Source of the DNA: Methylocella silvestris BL2
GTDB taxonomy: Bacteria > Pseudomonadota > Alphaproteobacteria > Rhizobiales > Beijerinckiaceae
DNA: 64,000 nt
Direction of reading: 5' to 3'
Assembly: GCF_000021745.1 (NCBI RefSeq)
Contig: NC_011666.1
Coordinates: 682,001-746,000, forward strand
The notes beneath the pieces are model-generated. The model was not told the DNA's origin. It saw nothing but the letters and a program-made list of their open reading frames with translations, and did no database searches. Below are positions 1 through 8,547 of this stretch, piece by piece; positions within the stretch are counted from its first letter, which is position 1; every line of letters begins with the position of its first letter. The position numbers were made by a program, and so were the translations under genes.

Positions 1-361
1 GCGGCAGCTGCGCCATGGCGCTGTTGACCCGGTTCTGCACGAGCACCTGGTCGATGTTCGGATCCGTGCCGATATCAAACGTTATGGTGAGGACATAGGT
101 GCCGTCGGCGGCGCTGGTCGATTGCATGTAGAGCATGCGGTCGACGCCATTGACCTGCAATTCGATCGGCAGCGCCACCGTATCGACGACGGTCTGCGGG
201 CTCGCGCCAGGATAGCGCGTCGTCACCTGCACGGTTGGCGGCACGACGTTCGGATATTCCGAAACCGGGAGCGTATAAAGCGCCACCGAGCCGATGAGCA
301 CGATGATAATCGCCAGCACATTGGCGAGGACCGGATGCTCGATAAAAAACTTCGATATCAT
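1..361 (-). CDS. RND multidrug efflux pump, inner-membrane permease (N-terminal part only)
   Basis: The reading frame begins with ATG at 361 and runs off the left edge, so only about 120 N-terminal residues are present. They open with MISKFFIEHPVLANVLAIII, the first transmembrane helix typical of HAE1-family (AcrB-like) proton-driven drug exporters. The start of the porter domain follows (YPNVVPPTVQVTTRYPGASP, then a Q-x-NR stretch near residue 110). It is the third gene of a minus-strand operon: outer-membrane channel, adaptor, pump. The gap from the adaptor stop is 28 bases. By family knowledge it captures substrates in the inner membrane and periplasm and passes them to the NodT-type channel. 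The substrate cannot be read from this fragment. Confidence 0.93.
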   Translation of the reverse strand, partial: MISKFFIEHPVLANVLAIIIVLIGSVALYTLPVSEYPNVVPPTVQVTTRYPGASPQTVVDTVALPIELQVNGVDRMLYMQSTSAADGTYVLTITFDIGTDPNIDQVLVQNRVNSAMAQLP

Positions 362-389
362 GGCGCAAAGCCTTGCTGGACCTGAGGTC

Positions 390-1634
390 CTACTGGGCGT
401 CGATGCTGGTCAGCTTCGGGACGACCTTGAGGCCGGGGGACACGCGCCAGAGATCGCCGACGACAACGCGGTCGTCGGCGGAAATCCCGGAGCTGATCAC
501 CCTGAGATTTCCGACCTGCTCCGCCGGTTTGACGTAGCGCTGTTCGACGACATTGTCCTTGTTGACGACCATCAGATAAAGGCCGCCCTGATCCTCGCCG
601 ATGGCGCGCGCCGGCACGAGGAGCGCCCCTTGCGCCACATGGCCTTTTGGCAGACGCATGCGCACGAAAAGGCCGGGCAGTAAATTGCGATCGGGATTTT
701 TAAAAATGCCGCGCACCTGCAGCGTGCCAGTCGACGGATCAAACTGCGGCGATACGAATTCCAGATAGCCGCTGTAGGGAAAGCCTTTGCCATTCTCGAG
801 GCCGACATCGACGGGGACCTTCAAGATGTCGGCGGGCGACAGGCGCTTCTCGTTGAGATTGGCGCGAATGTCGAGCACCTGAGCCTCGCTCAAGGTCGCC
901 GTCACATAGATCGGATCGAGCTGGTTGATCTCGGCGAGCGCGGTCTGCTGCCCTGCCCCGCCGACCACATTGCCCGGATCGACCAGATGCTTACCCATCA
1001 GGCCATCGAACGGCGCCCGGATTTCGGTATAGGCCAAATTCAGCTTGGCGACCTCGATCTGTCCCTGCGCGCCGAGAATTCCCGCCTCGGCGGCGGCGCG
1101 CTGATAGACCCATTTGTCGACTTCGGTCGCCGTCGCCGCGTTCTTTTTGTAAAGCGCGGTGTAGCGCACGACCTCGGTCTTGGCGTAGACGAGCGCCGCC
1201 TGTTGCGCCTGCAATTGCGCTTCGGCTTGCTGCAACTGAGCCTTGTATTGGGCCTGCTGTATGGTGAACAGAAGATCGTCCTTCTTCACGAGGGCGCCGT
1301 CTTCAAAGTGGATCTTTTCAAGATAGCCTTCGACGCGGGCGATCAGCTTGACCACATTGGCGGAAGCGACGGTGCCCGTGACCTCGACATAATCCGTGAC
1401 GGTTTGCGATTTCGGCCGCACCACAGGGATTTCCGGCGGAGCCGCCGCGAAAACCGCGCCCGGATTCGGCGCTTTGGCTTTTTCTGCGGCGTCGGTCCCG
1501 ATCCCGGCGCGGGCCTCGAGCGGCAAGAGAGCGGCGGCGAGCAGGGCCAGCGCCAGTCCACGCCAAGGGGCGCCCCGCCATTGAGCGCCGACCGCCACCC
1601 CTGCGCGCCTTGTTTCCATGGACCTCGGCTTCAT
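390..1634 (-). CDS. RND efflux periplasmic adaptor (membrane fusion protein)
   Basis: 414 residues. It connects the RND pump to the outer-membrane channel. A signal peptide spans about residues 1-43 (hydrophobic run GLALALLAAALLPLEARA, cleavage after ARA). The biotinyl-lipoyl half-domains (VIARVEGYLEKIHFEDGALV near 90, PFDGLMGKHLVDPGNVV near 200) flank a coiled-coil hairpin rich in Ala and Gln (about 125-180). A beta-barrel and membrane-proximal domain follow. An in-frame extension upstream of 1634 exists, but the chosen ATG has AAGGGCG just before it and gives a normal signal peptide. It lies 26 bases after the outer-membrane gene and 28 bases before the pump, so the three are almost certainly co-transcribed. 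Confidence 0.93.
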   Translation of the reverse strand: MKPRSMETRRAGVAVGAQWRGAPWRGLALALLAAALLPLEARAGIGTDAAEKAKAPNPGAVFAAAPPEIPVVRPKSQTVTDYVEVTGTVASANVVKLIARVEGYLEKIHFEDGALVKKDDLLFTIQQAQYKAQLQQAEAQLQAQQAALVYAKTEVVRYTALYKKNAATATEVDKWVYQRAAAEAGILGAQGQIEVAKLNLAYTEIRAPFDGLMGKHLVDPGNVVGGAGQQTALAEINQLDPIYVTATLSEAQVLDIRANLNEKRLSPADILKVPVDVGLENGKGFPYSGYLEFVSPQFDPSTGTLQVRGIFKNPDRNLLPGLFVRMRLPKGHVAQGALLVPARAIGEDQGGLYLMVVNKDNVVEQRYVKPAEQVGNLRVISSGISADDRVVVGDLWRVSPGLKVVPKLTSIDAQ

Positions 1635-1660
1635 GGCAAAACGCCCTTTACGAAAAAAAC

Positions 1661-3370
1661 TCAAAATTCCGGCGCCCGCACGGTTGGTCCGGCATCTTCC
1701 GGGCCCGGCAGCCCGGGCGTCGGCGCAGCCAGCGCGGGCGGCGGCGGTTTGGGAGCTCCCGCCGGCGGCAGCACATCGCCCCAATCCGTGCGCGCGCGCA
1801 TCTCGGCGTTTGTGGCCGGCGGCACGAAATCATTGCCCTCGCGGATCTGCCAGCCGCCGCCCAGCGCCGCGTACACGGCGGTCACGGCGAGCGGAATGTC
1901 GCCCTCGGCGATGGCGAGATCGTTCTGCGCCTGGAGCAGATTCTGCTCCGAGGTCAAGACGGAGGTGAAATCGCGCGTGCCCTGTTGATATTCGAGCAGC
2001 GAAATGCCGAGCGCGCCATTGGCCGCCGCGACGCTGCGCCGGAGCGCCGCCGTCGCCAGCCGCGATTGCAGATAGCCGGAAATCCCGTTCTCGACGTCCT
2101 GCTGCGCCTTCAGCACCGTATTTTGATAGTCGACGAGATATTGCTGCAAGGTGGCGTCCTGGAGACGCACATTGTTGGTGATCTGGCCGTAATTCAGGAT
2201 GTTCCACTGGAACGACGGGCCGAAGGAATAGGCGAGCCCCGCCGGCGTAAAGATCGAGCTCAGCTTGGCGCCGTTGATGGTGCTTGCCGAGCCGCCGATC
2301 CGCCCCGTCAGAGTCAAGGCCGGATAGAGCTCCGCCTGCGCGACGCCGATCTGAGCGCTTTGCGCCGCCGCCTGCAATTCGGCCGCGCGCACGTCGGGGC
2401 GCCGCCGCAACAGATCGGCCGGAATGCCGACAAAAATCTTCGGCGGAGCGACCGGGATTTTGCCGGTCGATCCGCGCAGCAGGGATTCGATCGGTTCCGG
2501 CGTCAGGCCAAGCAGCACGCGCAGGGCGTTGAGGCCCTGCTGCAACTGCTGCGTCAGCTGCGGGACCGAGGCTTCCGTCTGGCCCAGCACATTTTCGGCC
2601 TGATAGACGTCGAGCTTGGTCGAAGCGCCGCCGGCGAAGCGGTCGCGCGCGACCTGCACCGCCTCCTTCTGCCGAACGATATTGGCTCTGGCGATGGCGA
2701 TGCGCTTCTCCAGGGTGCGCACGCCGATGTAGGTCCTGGCGACGTCGCCAAGCAGGGTGACGAGCACTTCGTCATAGCTGGCGATCGAGGCAAGATACGC
2801 GGCGTCTGCCGATTCGACTCCCCGCCGGAATTTGCCCCAGAAGTCGAGCTCCCAGGCGGCTCTGACGCCGAGCTGCGACTGCCAGAAATTGTTCAGCTGC
2901 AACTGCGGGTTGGCGGCGGCGTCGGCGTGGCTCGGCCGATTATAGGTCGTCAGCCCGAGGCCTTGCTGCTGTTGCGGATAGAGTTCGCCAATGGCGACGC
3001 CAAGCTGCGCTCTGGCCTGCAGCACGCGCGTCCCGGCGCTGAGAAGCGTCAGATTTTGCTGGTAGGCGATCTCGATCAGCCGATCGAGCGCCGGATCATG
3101 AAACGCCCTCCACCAGTCGCGATAGTCCTGGCGCGAACTGTCGACGGCCTTGTTGCGCGATTCGAGATATTTCGGGGCGACGGGCGCCCCAGGCGGAACG
3201 AAGTCCGGCCCGACGGCGCAACCGGCGAGGAGACCCGCCAGCGCGAGCGCGGCGATGCGCGACGCCGGCCCGGCGTCCGGCGCCCGTGGCTCGCGCCGCA
3301 GCCACAAGCGGGTCGGTAAGGCGTCGGCGATCCCCCCCGGCGAGCCAGGCAGACGATAGAAAGGCTTCAC
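1661..3370 (-). CDS. RND efflux outer-membrane channel lipoprotein, NodT/TolC family
   Basis: 569 residues, first gene of the efflux operon. It has a lipoprotein signal with a lipobox (LLAGC, acylated Cys about 51), then GPDFVPP, a signature of NodT-family factors. Two outer-membrane-efflux repeats follow, with long amphipathic helices and conserved pieces such as RRRPDVRAAE near 325 and LTLTGRIGGS near 350. The family forms trimeric trans-periplasmic ducts. Two oddities: about 35 residues precede the hydrophobic signal segment, so the true start may be further in. The C-terminus also carries a Pro/Ala-rich tail of roughly 35 residues beyond the usual end, which makes the protein longer than the common 480-500. 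Confidence 0.92.
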   Translation of the reverse strand: MKPFYRLPGSPGGIADALPTRLWLRREPRAPDAGPASRIAALALAGLLAGCAVGPDFVPPGAPVAPKYLESRNKAVDSSRQDYRDWWRAFHDPALDRLIEIAYQQNLTLLSAGTRVLQARAQLGVAIGELYPQQQQGLGLTTYNRPSHADAAANPQLQLNNFWQSQLGVRAAWELDFWGKFRRGVESADAAYLASIASYDEVLVTLLGDVARTYIGVRTLEKRIAIARANIVRQKEAVQVARDRFAGGASTKLDVYQAENVLGQTEASVPQLTQQLQQGLNALRVLLGLTPEPIESLLRGSTGKIPVAPPKIFVGIPADLLRRRPDVRAAELQAAAQSAQIGVAQAELYPALTLTGRIGGSASTINGAKLSSIFTPAGLAYSFGPSFQWNILNYGQITNNVRLQDATLQQYLVDYQNTVLKAQQDVENGISGYLQSRLATAALRRSVAAANGALGISLLEYQQGTRDFTSVLTSEQNLLQAQNDLAIAEGDIPLAVTAVYAALGGGWQIREGNDFVPPATNAEMRARTDWGDVLPPAGAPKPPPPALAAPTPGLPGPEDAGPTVRAPEF

Positions 3371-3604
3371 TGGTCAATGGCCCGGTTACGGCGTCTTCCA
3401 CGGCAGAGCTAACATCAGTTTGGCGCCGAAGGCTGTGATAGTTTAGCCACGCCTCAACCAATTCAATTGCGCCGCCCGCTCCGTCCCGGCCTGTCTTTTC
3501 AGTGGGAGCCACGTCTTAGATCAGCATCGTTGCTGGACTTTTGGCCGGGAGACCTTGCGCGAAACTCGCCTGGCGTCCTTTGCCAACGACCATAAGGCGA
3601 ATAT

Positions 3605-3618
3605 TCTGTTACAACAGA
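3605..3618. promoter_or_regulatory. Small palindrome between efflux operon and patatin gene
   Basis: TCTGTT-AC-AACAGA is a 6+6 inverted repeat with a two-base centre. It lies 50 bases before the patatin ATG (3668) in the 297-base divergent region. Its position suits a repressor operator for either gene set. No cognate regulator is adjacent, and a repeat this short can arise by chance. Confidence 0.25.
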
Positions 3619-3667
3619 GCCGCGCCACAGCTTATGCTGATGGCGAAGACATCGCACGAGGCCCATC

Positions 3668-4840
3668 ATGCAGAGCCCATCGCCGTCGAAGCTTAAGTCG
3701 CATGTGGTCAAGGAGCGGCCCAAATTCGAGCGTATCGCCCTCTTGCTGCAGGGCGGGGGCGCTCTCGGCTCCTATCAGGGCGGAGTCTATGCGGCGCTGG
3801 CCGAGTCCAATCTTCATCCCGACTGGGTCGCGGGCATCTCCATCGGCGCCCTGAATTGCGCGCTGATCGCCGGCAATCCCCCGGAGCAGCGGGTGGCGCG
3901 CGTGCGTCAGTTCTGGGAGGAGATCACCGCCTCGCCGCTCGGCCTGCCCTTCCTGAAGATGGGCGAAATCAAGGGAGACTATCTGCACAGCCTCATTAAC
4001 CAGACGCGCGCTATGGGCGTCCTTTTCGCGGGCGCCCCGGACTTTTTCAAGCCGCGCCTGCCGCCGCCCTACATGCGCCAGCCGGGCTCCGTGGAGGCGC
4101 TGAGTTTCTACGATATCGCGCCACTACGGGCGACGCTCGAACGCCTCGTCGACTTCGACCGCATCAACTCCGGCGAGACGCGGCTTAGCGTCGGGGCGAC
4201 CAATGTCCGCACCGGCAATTTCGCCTATTTCGACACGACGACGCATTTGATCAAGCCCGAACATATTATGGCGAGCGGCGCGCTGCCGCCGGGTTTTCCG
4301 CCGGTCGAGATCGAGGGCGAATTTTATTGGGACGGCGGCATCGTCTCCAACACCCCGCTGCAATGGGTGCTCGACAGCCATCCGCGCGCCGACACGCTGG
4401 CCTTTCAGGTCGATCTGTGGAGCGCGCGGGGGCAAATTCCGCGTGATCTCGCGGAGGTCGATTTGCGCGCCAAGGAAATCCGGTTTTCGAGCCGCACGCG
4501 GCAGGGCACCGATCAATTCAGGAAGCAACAACAGCTGCGCCGCGCGGTCGGCAGCCTGTTGAAGAGCCTGCCGGGAGACCGCCGCAACGATCCGGAATGG
4601 CGGCTGCTCGAGTCCGAAGTGGACGAAAAAGTCTATAATATTATTCACCTCATCTATCGCGCCAGCGCCTATGAGGGATCCTGCAAGGATTTCGAATTCT
4701 CGCGCCTCACGATGGAGGAGCATTGGACGGCGGGATATAACGACACCGTCCGAACCCTGCGCCATCCGGAAGTTCTACAGCGCCCGGACAACGCCGAAGG
4801 ATTTTCCGCGTTCGATCTGTCGGTCGACGGACGCGAATAG
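3668..4840 (+). CDS. Patatin-like phospholipase / acyl hydrolase with DUF3734-type C-terminus
   Basis: 390 residues, no signal peptide. The patatin fold is shown by the oxyanion loop GGGALG (about 29-34), the nucleophile elbow GISIG (Ser58) and the DGG motif (Asp222), giving an intact Ser-Asp dyad. The C-terminal ~150 residues, rich in Arg/Gln and charged helices, fit the DUF3734 extension often found in proteobacterial homologues. The family cleaves acyl chains from phospholipids; related alphaproteobacterial proteins are linked to PHB or membrane-lipid turnover, but the substrate here is unknown. It is a single gene, divergent from the efflux operon, followed by 320 non-coding bases. Confidence 0.9.
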   Translation: MQSPSPSKLKSHVVKERPKFERIALLLQGGGALGSYQGGVYAALAESNLHPDWVAGISIGALNCALIAGNPPEQRVARVRQFWEEITASPLGLPFLKMGEIKGDYLHSLINQTRAMGVLFAGAPDFFKPRLPPPYMRQPGSVEALSFYDIAPLRATLERLVDFDRINSGETRLSVGATNVRTGNFAYFDTTTHLIKPEHIMASGALPPGFPPVEIEGEFYWDGGIVSNTPLQWVLDSHPRADTLAFQVDLWSARGQIPRDLAEVDLRAKEIRFSSRTRQGTDQFRKQQQLRRAVGSLLKSLPGDRRNDPEWRLLESEVDEKVYNIIHLIYRASAYEGSCKDFEFSRLTMEEHWTAGYNDTVRTLRHPEVLQRPDNAEGFSAFDLSVDGRE

Positions 4841-5160
4841 ATTGCCCTGCCCTCCGCGGCCGGATCGCGCAAGGGATTGCAGGCGGGAGAGGCGCCCGCA
4901 AAACATGACTGCGATCATTTAAAATCAGCGCTGAGCGCGGCCTTGCTGCGGCCGCTGGAAATCGGCGCGGCAGATGTCTCGCGCCGCTTCCCATTCGATT
5001 CGGCCTGAGCGCACTTTTTCCCAGACTTCTCCGGTCGTTTCGGCCACTTGCGGAAAGCTCTCGGCTACCGCCAGAGCAAAGCCGGTATTCGCTCAATATT
5101 TAACGAGTCATTAACCAAGCGTTGCCTAAATTGAGACAGTTAGATTCTTAAGGGGCACAC
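4841..5160 (+). promoter_or_regulatory. Regulatory region in front of minCDE
   Basis: A 320-base non-coding stretch. The part near 5085-5150 is clearly AT-richer than the rest of the window and carries the TTAA-N7-TTAA site listed separately. AAGGGGC around 5150 is the ribosome binding site for minC. I see no coding sequence or convincing terminator for the patatin gene. Confidence 0.5.
5100..5114 (+). promoter_or_regulatory. Putative CtrA-binding site with an embedded GANTC (CcrM) site
   Basis: The sequence TTAACGAGTCATTAA is an exact TTAA-N7-TTAA, the full binding motif of the alphaproteobacterial cell-cycle regulator CtrA. It is followed by CC as in many sites. The 7-base spacer contains GAGTC, a match to GANTC, the target of the cell-cycle DNA methyltransferase CcrM. 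It lies 46 bases upstream of the minC start codon, where it could overlap or flank the promoter. Binding is inferred. Confidence 0.6.
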
Positions 5161-5904
5161 GTGACCGCCGCAGCCCGCCCACGTCATTCGATCCGCTTCC
5201 ACAGCCGCTCGTTCCACGCGATGGCGCTTGCGCCGCAACCCCCGCTCGCCGATTGGCTGGCCGAATTCGACGCCTGGGCCGAGCGTTCTCCCGGCTTCTT
5301 CGTTGGACGTCCCATCGTGCTCGATCTCGCCGGCCTGCAATTGAGCAAGGACGAGGCGCTCGACCTCGTCAAAACCCTGTTCGAGCGCAACATCCAGATC
5401 ATGGGGATCGAGCACGGCGATCCGTCGTGGCGCGAATTCGGCATGCCGCCGCCCTTCGTCAGCGGCGGCCGCTACGTCAATGAAACGCCGCGCGGCAATG
5501 TTGAGGCGATCGCGCGGATCATCGACCGCCCCGCGGTCGAGGAAGCCAAGGCGCCGGAACCGGCCGCGCCTGTCCGCGGGAATGCGCTTCTGATCGAGGC
5601 GCCATTGCGGTCCGGCCAATATATCGAGCATCTCGACGGCGACGTCATCGTCGTCGGCTCGGTCGCCTCGGGCGCTGAAATCGTCGCCGGCGGCTCGATC
5701 CATGTCTATGGCGCGCTGCGCGGCCGGGCGATCGCTGGCGCGGGCCATCCGAACGCGCGCATTTTCTGCCGCAAGCTCGAGGCCGAGCTTCTGGCGATCG
5801 ACGGGCTCTACCTGACCGCCGACGACACAGACGCCGCCCTGCGCGGCAAGCCCGTGCAGGTCCGGCTCGACGGCGATTCCTTGATGATCACGGTTCAGGA
5901 CTAG
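5161..5904 (+). CDS. minC: Septum site-determining protein MinC
   Basis: 247 residues, GTG start at 5161 with AAGGGGC about ten bases before it. MinC inhibits FtsZ assembly away from midcell. The N-terminal FtsZ-interacting domain covers about 1-115. A linker rich in Pro, Glu and Ala leads to the C-terminal right-handed beta-helix (about 140-235), recognisable from GDVIVVGSVASGAEIVAGGS and HVYGALRGRAIAG, which dimerises and binds MinD. It is the first gene of minCDE; minD follows after about 100 bases. A CtrA-like site precedes it. Confidence 0.96.
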   Translation: MTAAARPRHSIRFHSRSFHAMALAPQPPLADWLAEFDAWAERSPGFFVGRPIVLDLAGLQLSKDEALDLVKTLFERNIQIMGIEHGDPSWREFGMPPPFVSGGRYVNETPRGNVEAIARIIDRPAVEEAKAPEPAAPVRGNALLIEAPLRSGQYIEHLDGDVIVVGSVASGAEIVAGGSIHVYGALRGRAIAGAGHPNARIFCRKLEAELLAIDGLYLTADDTDAALRGKPVQVRLDGDSLMITVQD

Positions 5905-6003
5905 CGGGGCCGCCACAAACGGCCGCGTTTTTTTAATGGTTCACGCATGGTTTTCCGGCCCCACGCCCGGCCGGACGCCATGCCTAGCGGGGAGACAGCG
6001 CAT

Positions 6004-6819
6004 ATGGCCAAGGTTTTGGTCGTGACCTCAGGTAAAGGCGGCGTCGGCAAGACGACCTCCACGGCGGCTTTGGGCGTCGCCCTCGCCAAAAGCGGCAAAA
6101 ACGTCGTCCTCGTCGATTTCGACGTCGGTCTGCGCAATCTCGACCTCGTCATGGGCGCCGAGCGCCGGGTCGTTTATGATTTCATCAATGTCGCGCAGGG
6201 CGACGCCAAGCTCAATCAGGCGCTGATCCGCGACAAGCGCATCGAAACCCTTTCGCTGCTTGCCGCCTCGCAGACGCGCGACAAGGACGCCCTGACCGAC
6301 GAAGGCGTCGCCCGCGTCATTGCCGAGCTGCGTGAAAAATTCGACTGGATCGTTTGCGACAGCCCCGCCGGCATCGAGCGCGGCGCAACCCTCGCCATGC
6401 GCCACGCGGACGTCGCGATCGTCGTCACCAATCCGGAAGTTTCCTCGGTGCGCGATTCCGACCGCATCATCGGCCTGCTCGATTCCAAGACCGAGAAGGC
6501 CGAAAAGGGCGAGCGCATGGAGAAACATCTCCTGCTCACCCGATATGACGCGGCGCGGGCCGAGCGCGGCGAAATGCTGAAGGTTGACGACGTTCTCGAA
6601 ATTCTGTCGATCCCGCTGATCGGCATCATTCCCGAAAGCGAAGAAGTGCTTCGCGCCTCCAATATTGGCGCGCCCGTCACGCTCAGCGCGACGCCCAACG
6701 CCGCGGCGCGAGCCTATTTCGACGCGGCGCGGCGGCTCAACGGCGAGACCCTGCAAATAGCGATGCCGAACGAAAAGAAAAGCTTCTTCGGCAAGATCTT
6801 CGGACGGAGGGCGGCATGA
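6004..6819 (+). CDS. minD: Septum site-determining ATPase MinD
   Basis: 271 residues. A membrane-cycling ATPase that recruits MinC and is stimulated by MinE. The deviant Walker A motif GKGGVGKTT occupies about 10-18, the switch region [14 protein letters not shown] about 38-51, and Walker B-like [10 protein letters not shown] about 117-126. The C-terminus (FFGKIFGRR) is the amphipathic membrane-targeting helix. An in-frame ATG exists 57 bases upstream, but the chosen ATG is preceded by GGGGAGA and starts with the family's usual [13 protein letters not shown]. Its TGA overlaps the minE ATG (ATGA), so the two are translationally coupled. Confidence 0.97.
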
Positions 6820-7151
6820 ACTTCATGAGTTTCTTCAAGCGGCCGTCGACCGCGCCGGTCGCCAAGGACCGCCTCAAGCTGCTGCTCGCGCATGAGCGGG
6901 TGGCGATCGGCAATTCCGACGTCGTCGCCCTGTTGCGCGAGGAGATCGTCGCCGTCATCGCCAAACATTTCCCCGTCGAATCCAACGCCATAAAGGTGCG
7001 CATGGAAACCGGCGAGGCGATTTCAACGCTCGAAGTCGAGGTCGAAATCCCGACCCCGCTTTGCGTCAATGTGCGCCTCAACGCCAATGACGACGCTAAA
7101 AAAAAAGCCGAGCACCAGTCCCGGCCAATCGAGGCGGCGGCCGGGGGATGA
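6816..7151 (+). CDS. minE: Cell division topological specificity factor MinE
   Basis: 111 residues. The N-terminal segment (MNFMSFFKR, then [13 protein letters not shown]) is the membrane-binding and anti-MinCD region that triggers MinD ATP hydrolysis. The C-terminal half is the topological-specificity dimer domain. The tail is slightly longer than in E. coli (88 residues), as in many alphaproteobacteria. ATGA overlap with minD; a hairpin terminator follows about 75 bases after the stop. Confidence 0.95.
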
Positions 7152-7227
7152 AGCGCGCCAAACGGCGTAACCGCGCCCGGCAATTCGCCTAAGGGCGCGC
7201 CGCTTTCGACCCCGAACCCATGAGAAG

Positions 7228-7252
7228 AATCGCCGCTTGACGCGGCGATTTT
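7228..7252 (+). terminator. Hairpin terminator after minCDE
   Basis: AATCGCCGC-ttgac-GCGGCGATT is a perfect 9-bp stem with a 5-base loop. It is followed by only a short T tract (TTTTG when the stem's own Ts are counted), so termination efficiency may be modest. It lies between minE and the oppositely oriented tRNA-Leu. Confidence 0.6.
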
Positions 7253-7387
7253 GCGTTGTAGCGGCGCGAGAGCGCGCGATTGGTGCGGGGCATCTGCGCA
7301 TGGGTCAAGGAACGACCGCCTGCGTTAAGACGCCAATCCGGGCGGGGTTTTCCCCCCTGACCGTCGGATTCCACCGACACGTCAAGG

Positions 7388-7472
7388 TGGTGCGGGTGGT
7401 CGGAATCGAACCGACACTCCTTGCGGAACCGGATTTTGAGTCCGGCGCGTCTACCAGTTCCACCACACCCGC
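7388..7472 (-). tRNA. tRNA-Leu (anticodon CAA)
   Basis: 85 bases including an encoded CCA end. The acceptor stem GCGGGTG/CACCCGC, a D-arm with GGTAGACGC, an anticodon stem CCGGA/TCCGG with loop CTCAAAA (anticodon CAA, reads UUG), a long class II variable arm and a T-arm with GGTTCGATTCC are all visible on the minus strand. The long variable arm confirms leucine. Confidence 0.97.
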
Positions 7473-7703
7473 AAAAGCAGCGGCTTTGCGCCGCCGCTTG
7501 TCCACGCCCGTTGCGTTAGCCGATTACGGCGAGCCCTGCAACCTTGCTTGCGCAGCGCTGGCTCTGGCGGGCCGCGCATAGCCCGTTTGGGTGCGTCTGC
7601 GCACAGATCGAGGGCGGCCGCCCGGTTCATTCTGCGCTCACAGCAAAGGGCGCCTGGCATTGAGGGGGCGCCAATCGATAGGCGGCGATAAGGAAACGCA
7701 GTC

Positions 7704-8519
7704 ATGAAGAATGTTACGATCGTTGTCGCAACAACTTTCGCCCTCGTGACCACGGCAATGGCAGTCGAAATGGCGCGGCGCCAGTCCGCTCCGGAGCCGC
7801 AGGCAAAGGCGACCGCTGTCCTCGGCGCCGAGCAGGCGCCCCAGTCGGCCCCCTTGGCGGCTGATCCGCCCTCCGAAGTCGCGCCCGCAGTTTCACCGCC
7901 GGCGCCCACTGCCGTCGCTCAACCGTCCGGCGACGCCCTGCCCTCGCCCCTGCCGGCCTGGGCCAAGACCGCCGTCCCCGTCGAGCCCGCCTCCATGCGC
8001 GACGCATCGCCTCTGACCTCGGCTCCCGCGTCGCCGCAGCCGGCGAGCGCGGCGCCCATGAAAACGGCGGATGAAATCATCGCGGAAACAAAAGCTGCGA
8101 TGGCGGCAAAGGCGGCGGCCGCCGCGCCCGTCTCGGCCCCCGAGCCGAAAACCCCCGCCGAGGGCGAAAAAGTCGCTCCCAGCGAACCAAAAACGGCCGT
8201 CGTAAAGCCCGTCATGGTCAAGCCGACGCCGGCAAAAGCCGCGACGGAGAAAGCGGAAAAGCCAAAGAGCGGGGACCCCGCGCGCCAAAGCGTCCGGCTC
8301 GCCAAGCGCGACGCCGAGCGCCAGTCAGAGCGCGACGTGGACGAAGCGCCGCGCGAACATCACCGTCCGCACGCGATCCGCACGGTGAGATGGCAAGGCG
8401 AGCCGGCCTATCGCCCCGCAGCTGCGCCGAACGCCTATAATTTTTCTGGCACGTTCGGCGGCTGCGCCTATCGCGGCTTTATCTCCAGCGCCGGCTATCG
8501 GGTTGAGAGCACCTGCTGA
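7704..8519 (+). CDS. Exported or membrane-anchored Pro/Ala-rich protein of unknown function
   Basis: 271 residues, ATG with AAGGAAA 11 bases upstream. The N-terminus (KNVTIVVATTFALVTTAMA) is a signal peptide or single membrane anchor. Residues 25-205 are low complexity (Ala, Pro, Lys, Glu, Ser) and probably disordered, a common layout for a periplasm-spanning stalk. Residues 195-230 are strongly basic with Arg and His. The C-terminal ~35 residues look folded (YNFSGTFGGCAYRGFISSAG, ending in Cys) and contain two Cys that could form a disulfide. I do not recognise a family. It is convergent with leuC, with 28 bases between stops. Confidence 0.75.
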   Translation: MKNVTIVVATTFALVTTAMAVEMARRQSAPEPQAKATAVLGAEQAPQSAPLAADPPSEVAPAVSPPAPTAVAQPSGDALPSPLPAWAKTAVPVEPASMRDASPLTSAPASPQPASAAPMKTADEIIAETKAAMAAKAAAAAPVSAPEPKTPAEGEKVAPSEPKTAVVKPVMVKPTPAKAATEKAEKPKSGDPARQSVRLAKRDAERQSERDVDEAPREHHRPHAIRTVRWQGEPAYRPAAAPNAYNFSGTFGGCAYRGFISSAGYRVESTC

Positions 8520-8547
8520 CCGGACGTTCGCAAAACCCGGCGAAACG

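Noticed and set aside
1610-3319. Long open frame (569 codons) on the plus strand
   Set aside because: It mirrors the NodT-type gene on the other strand. The product is Arg-rich with no domain; GC-rich codon bias leaves the antisense frame open.
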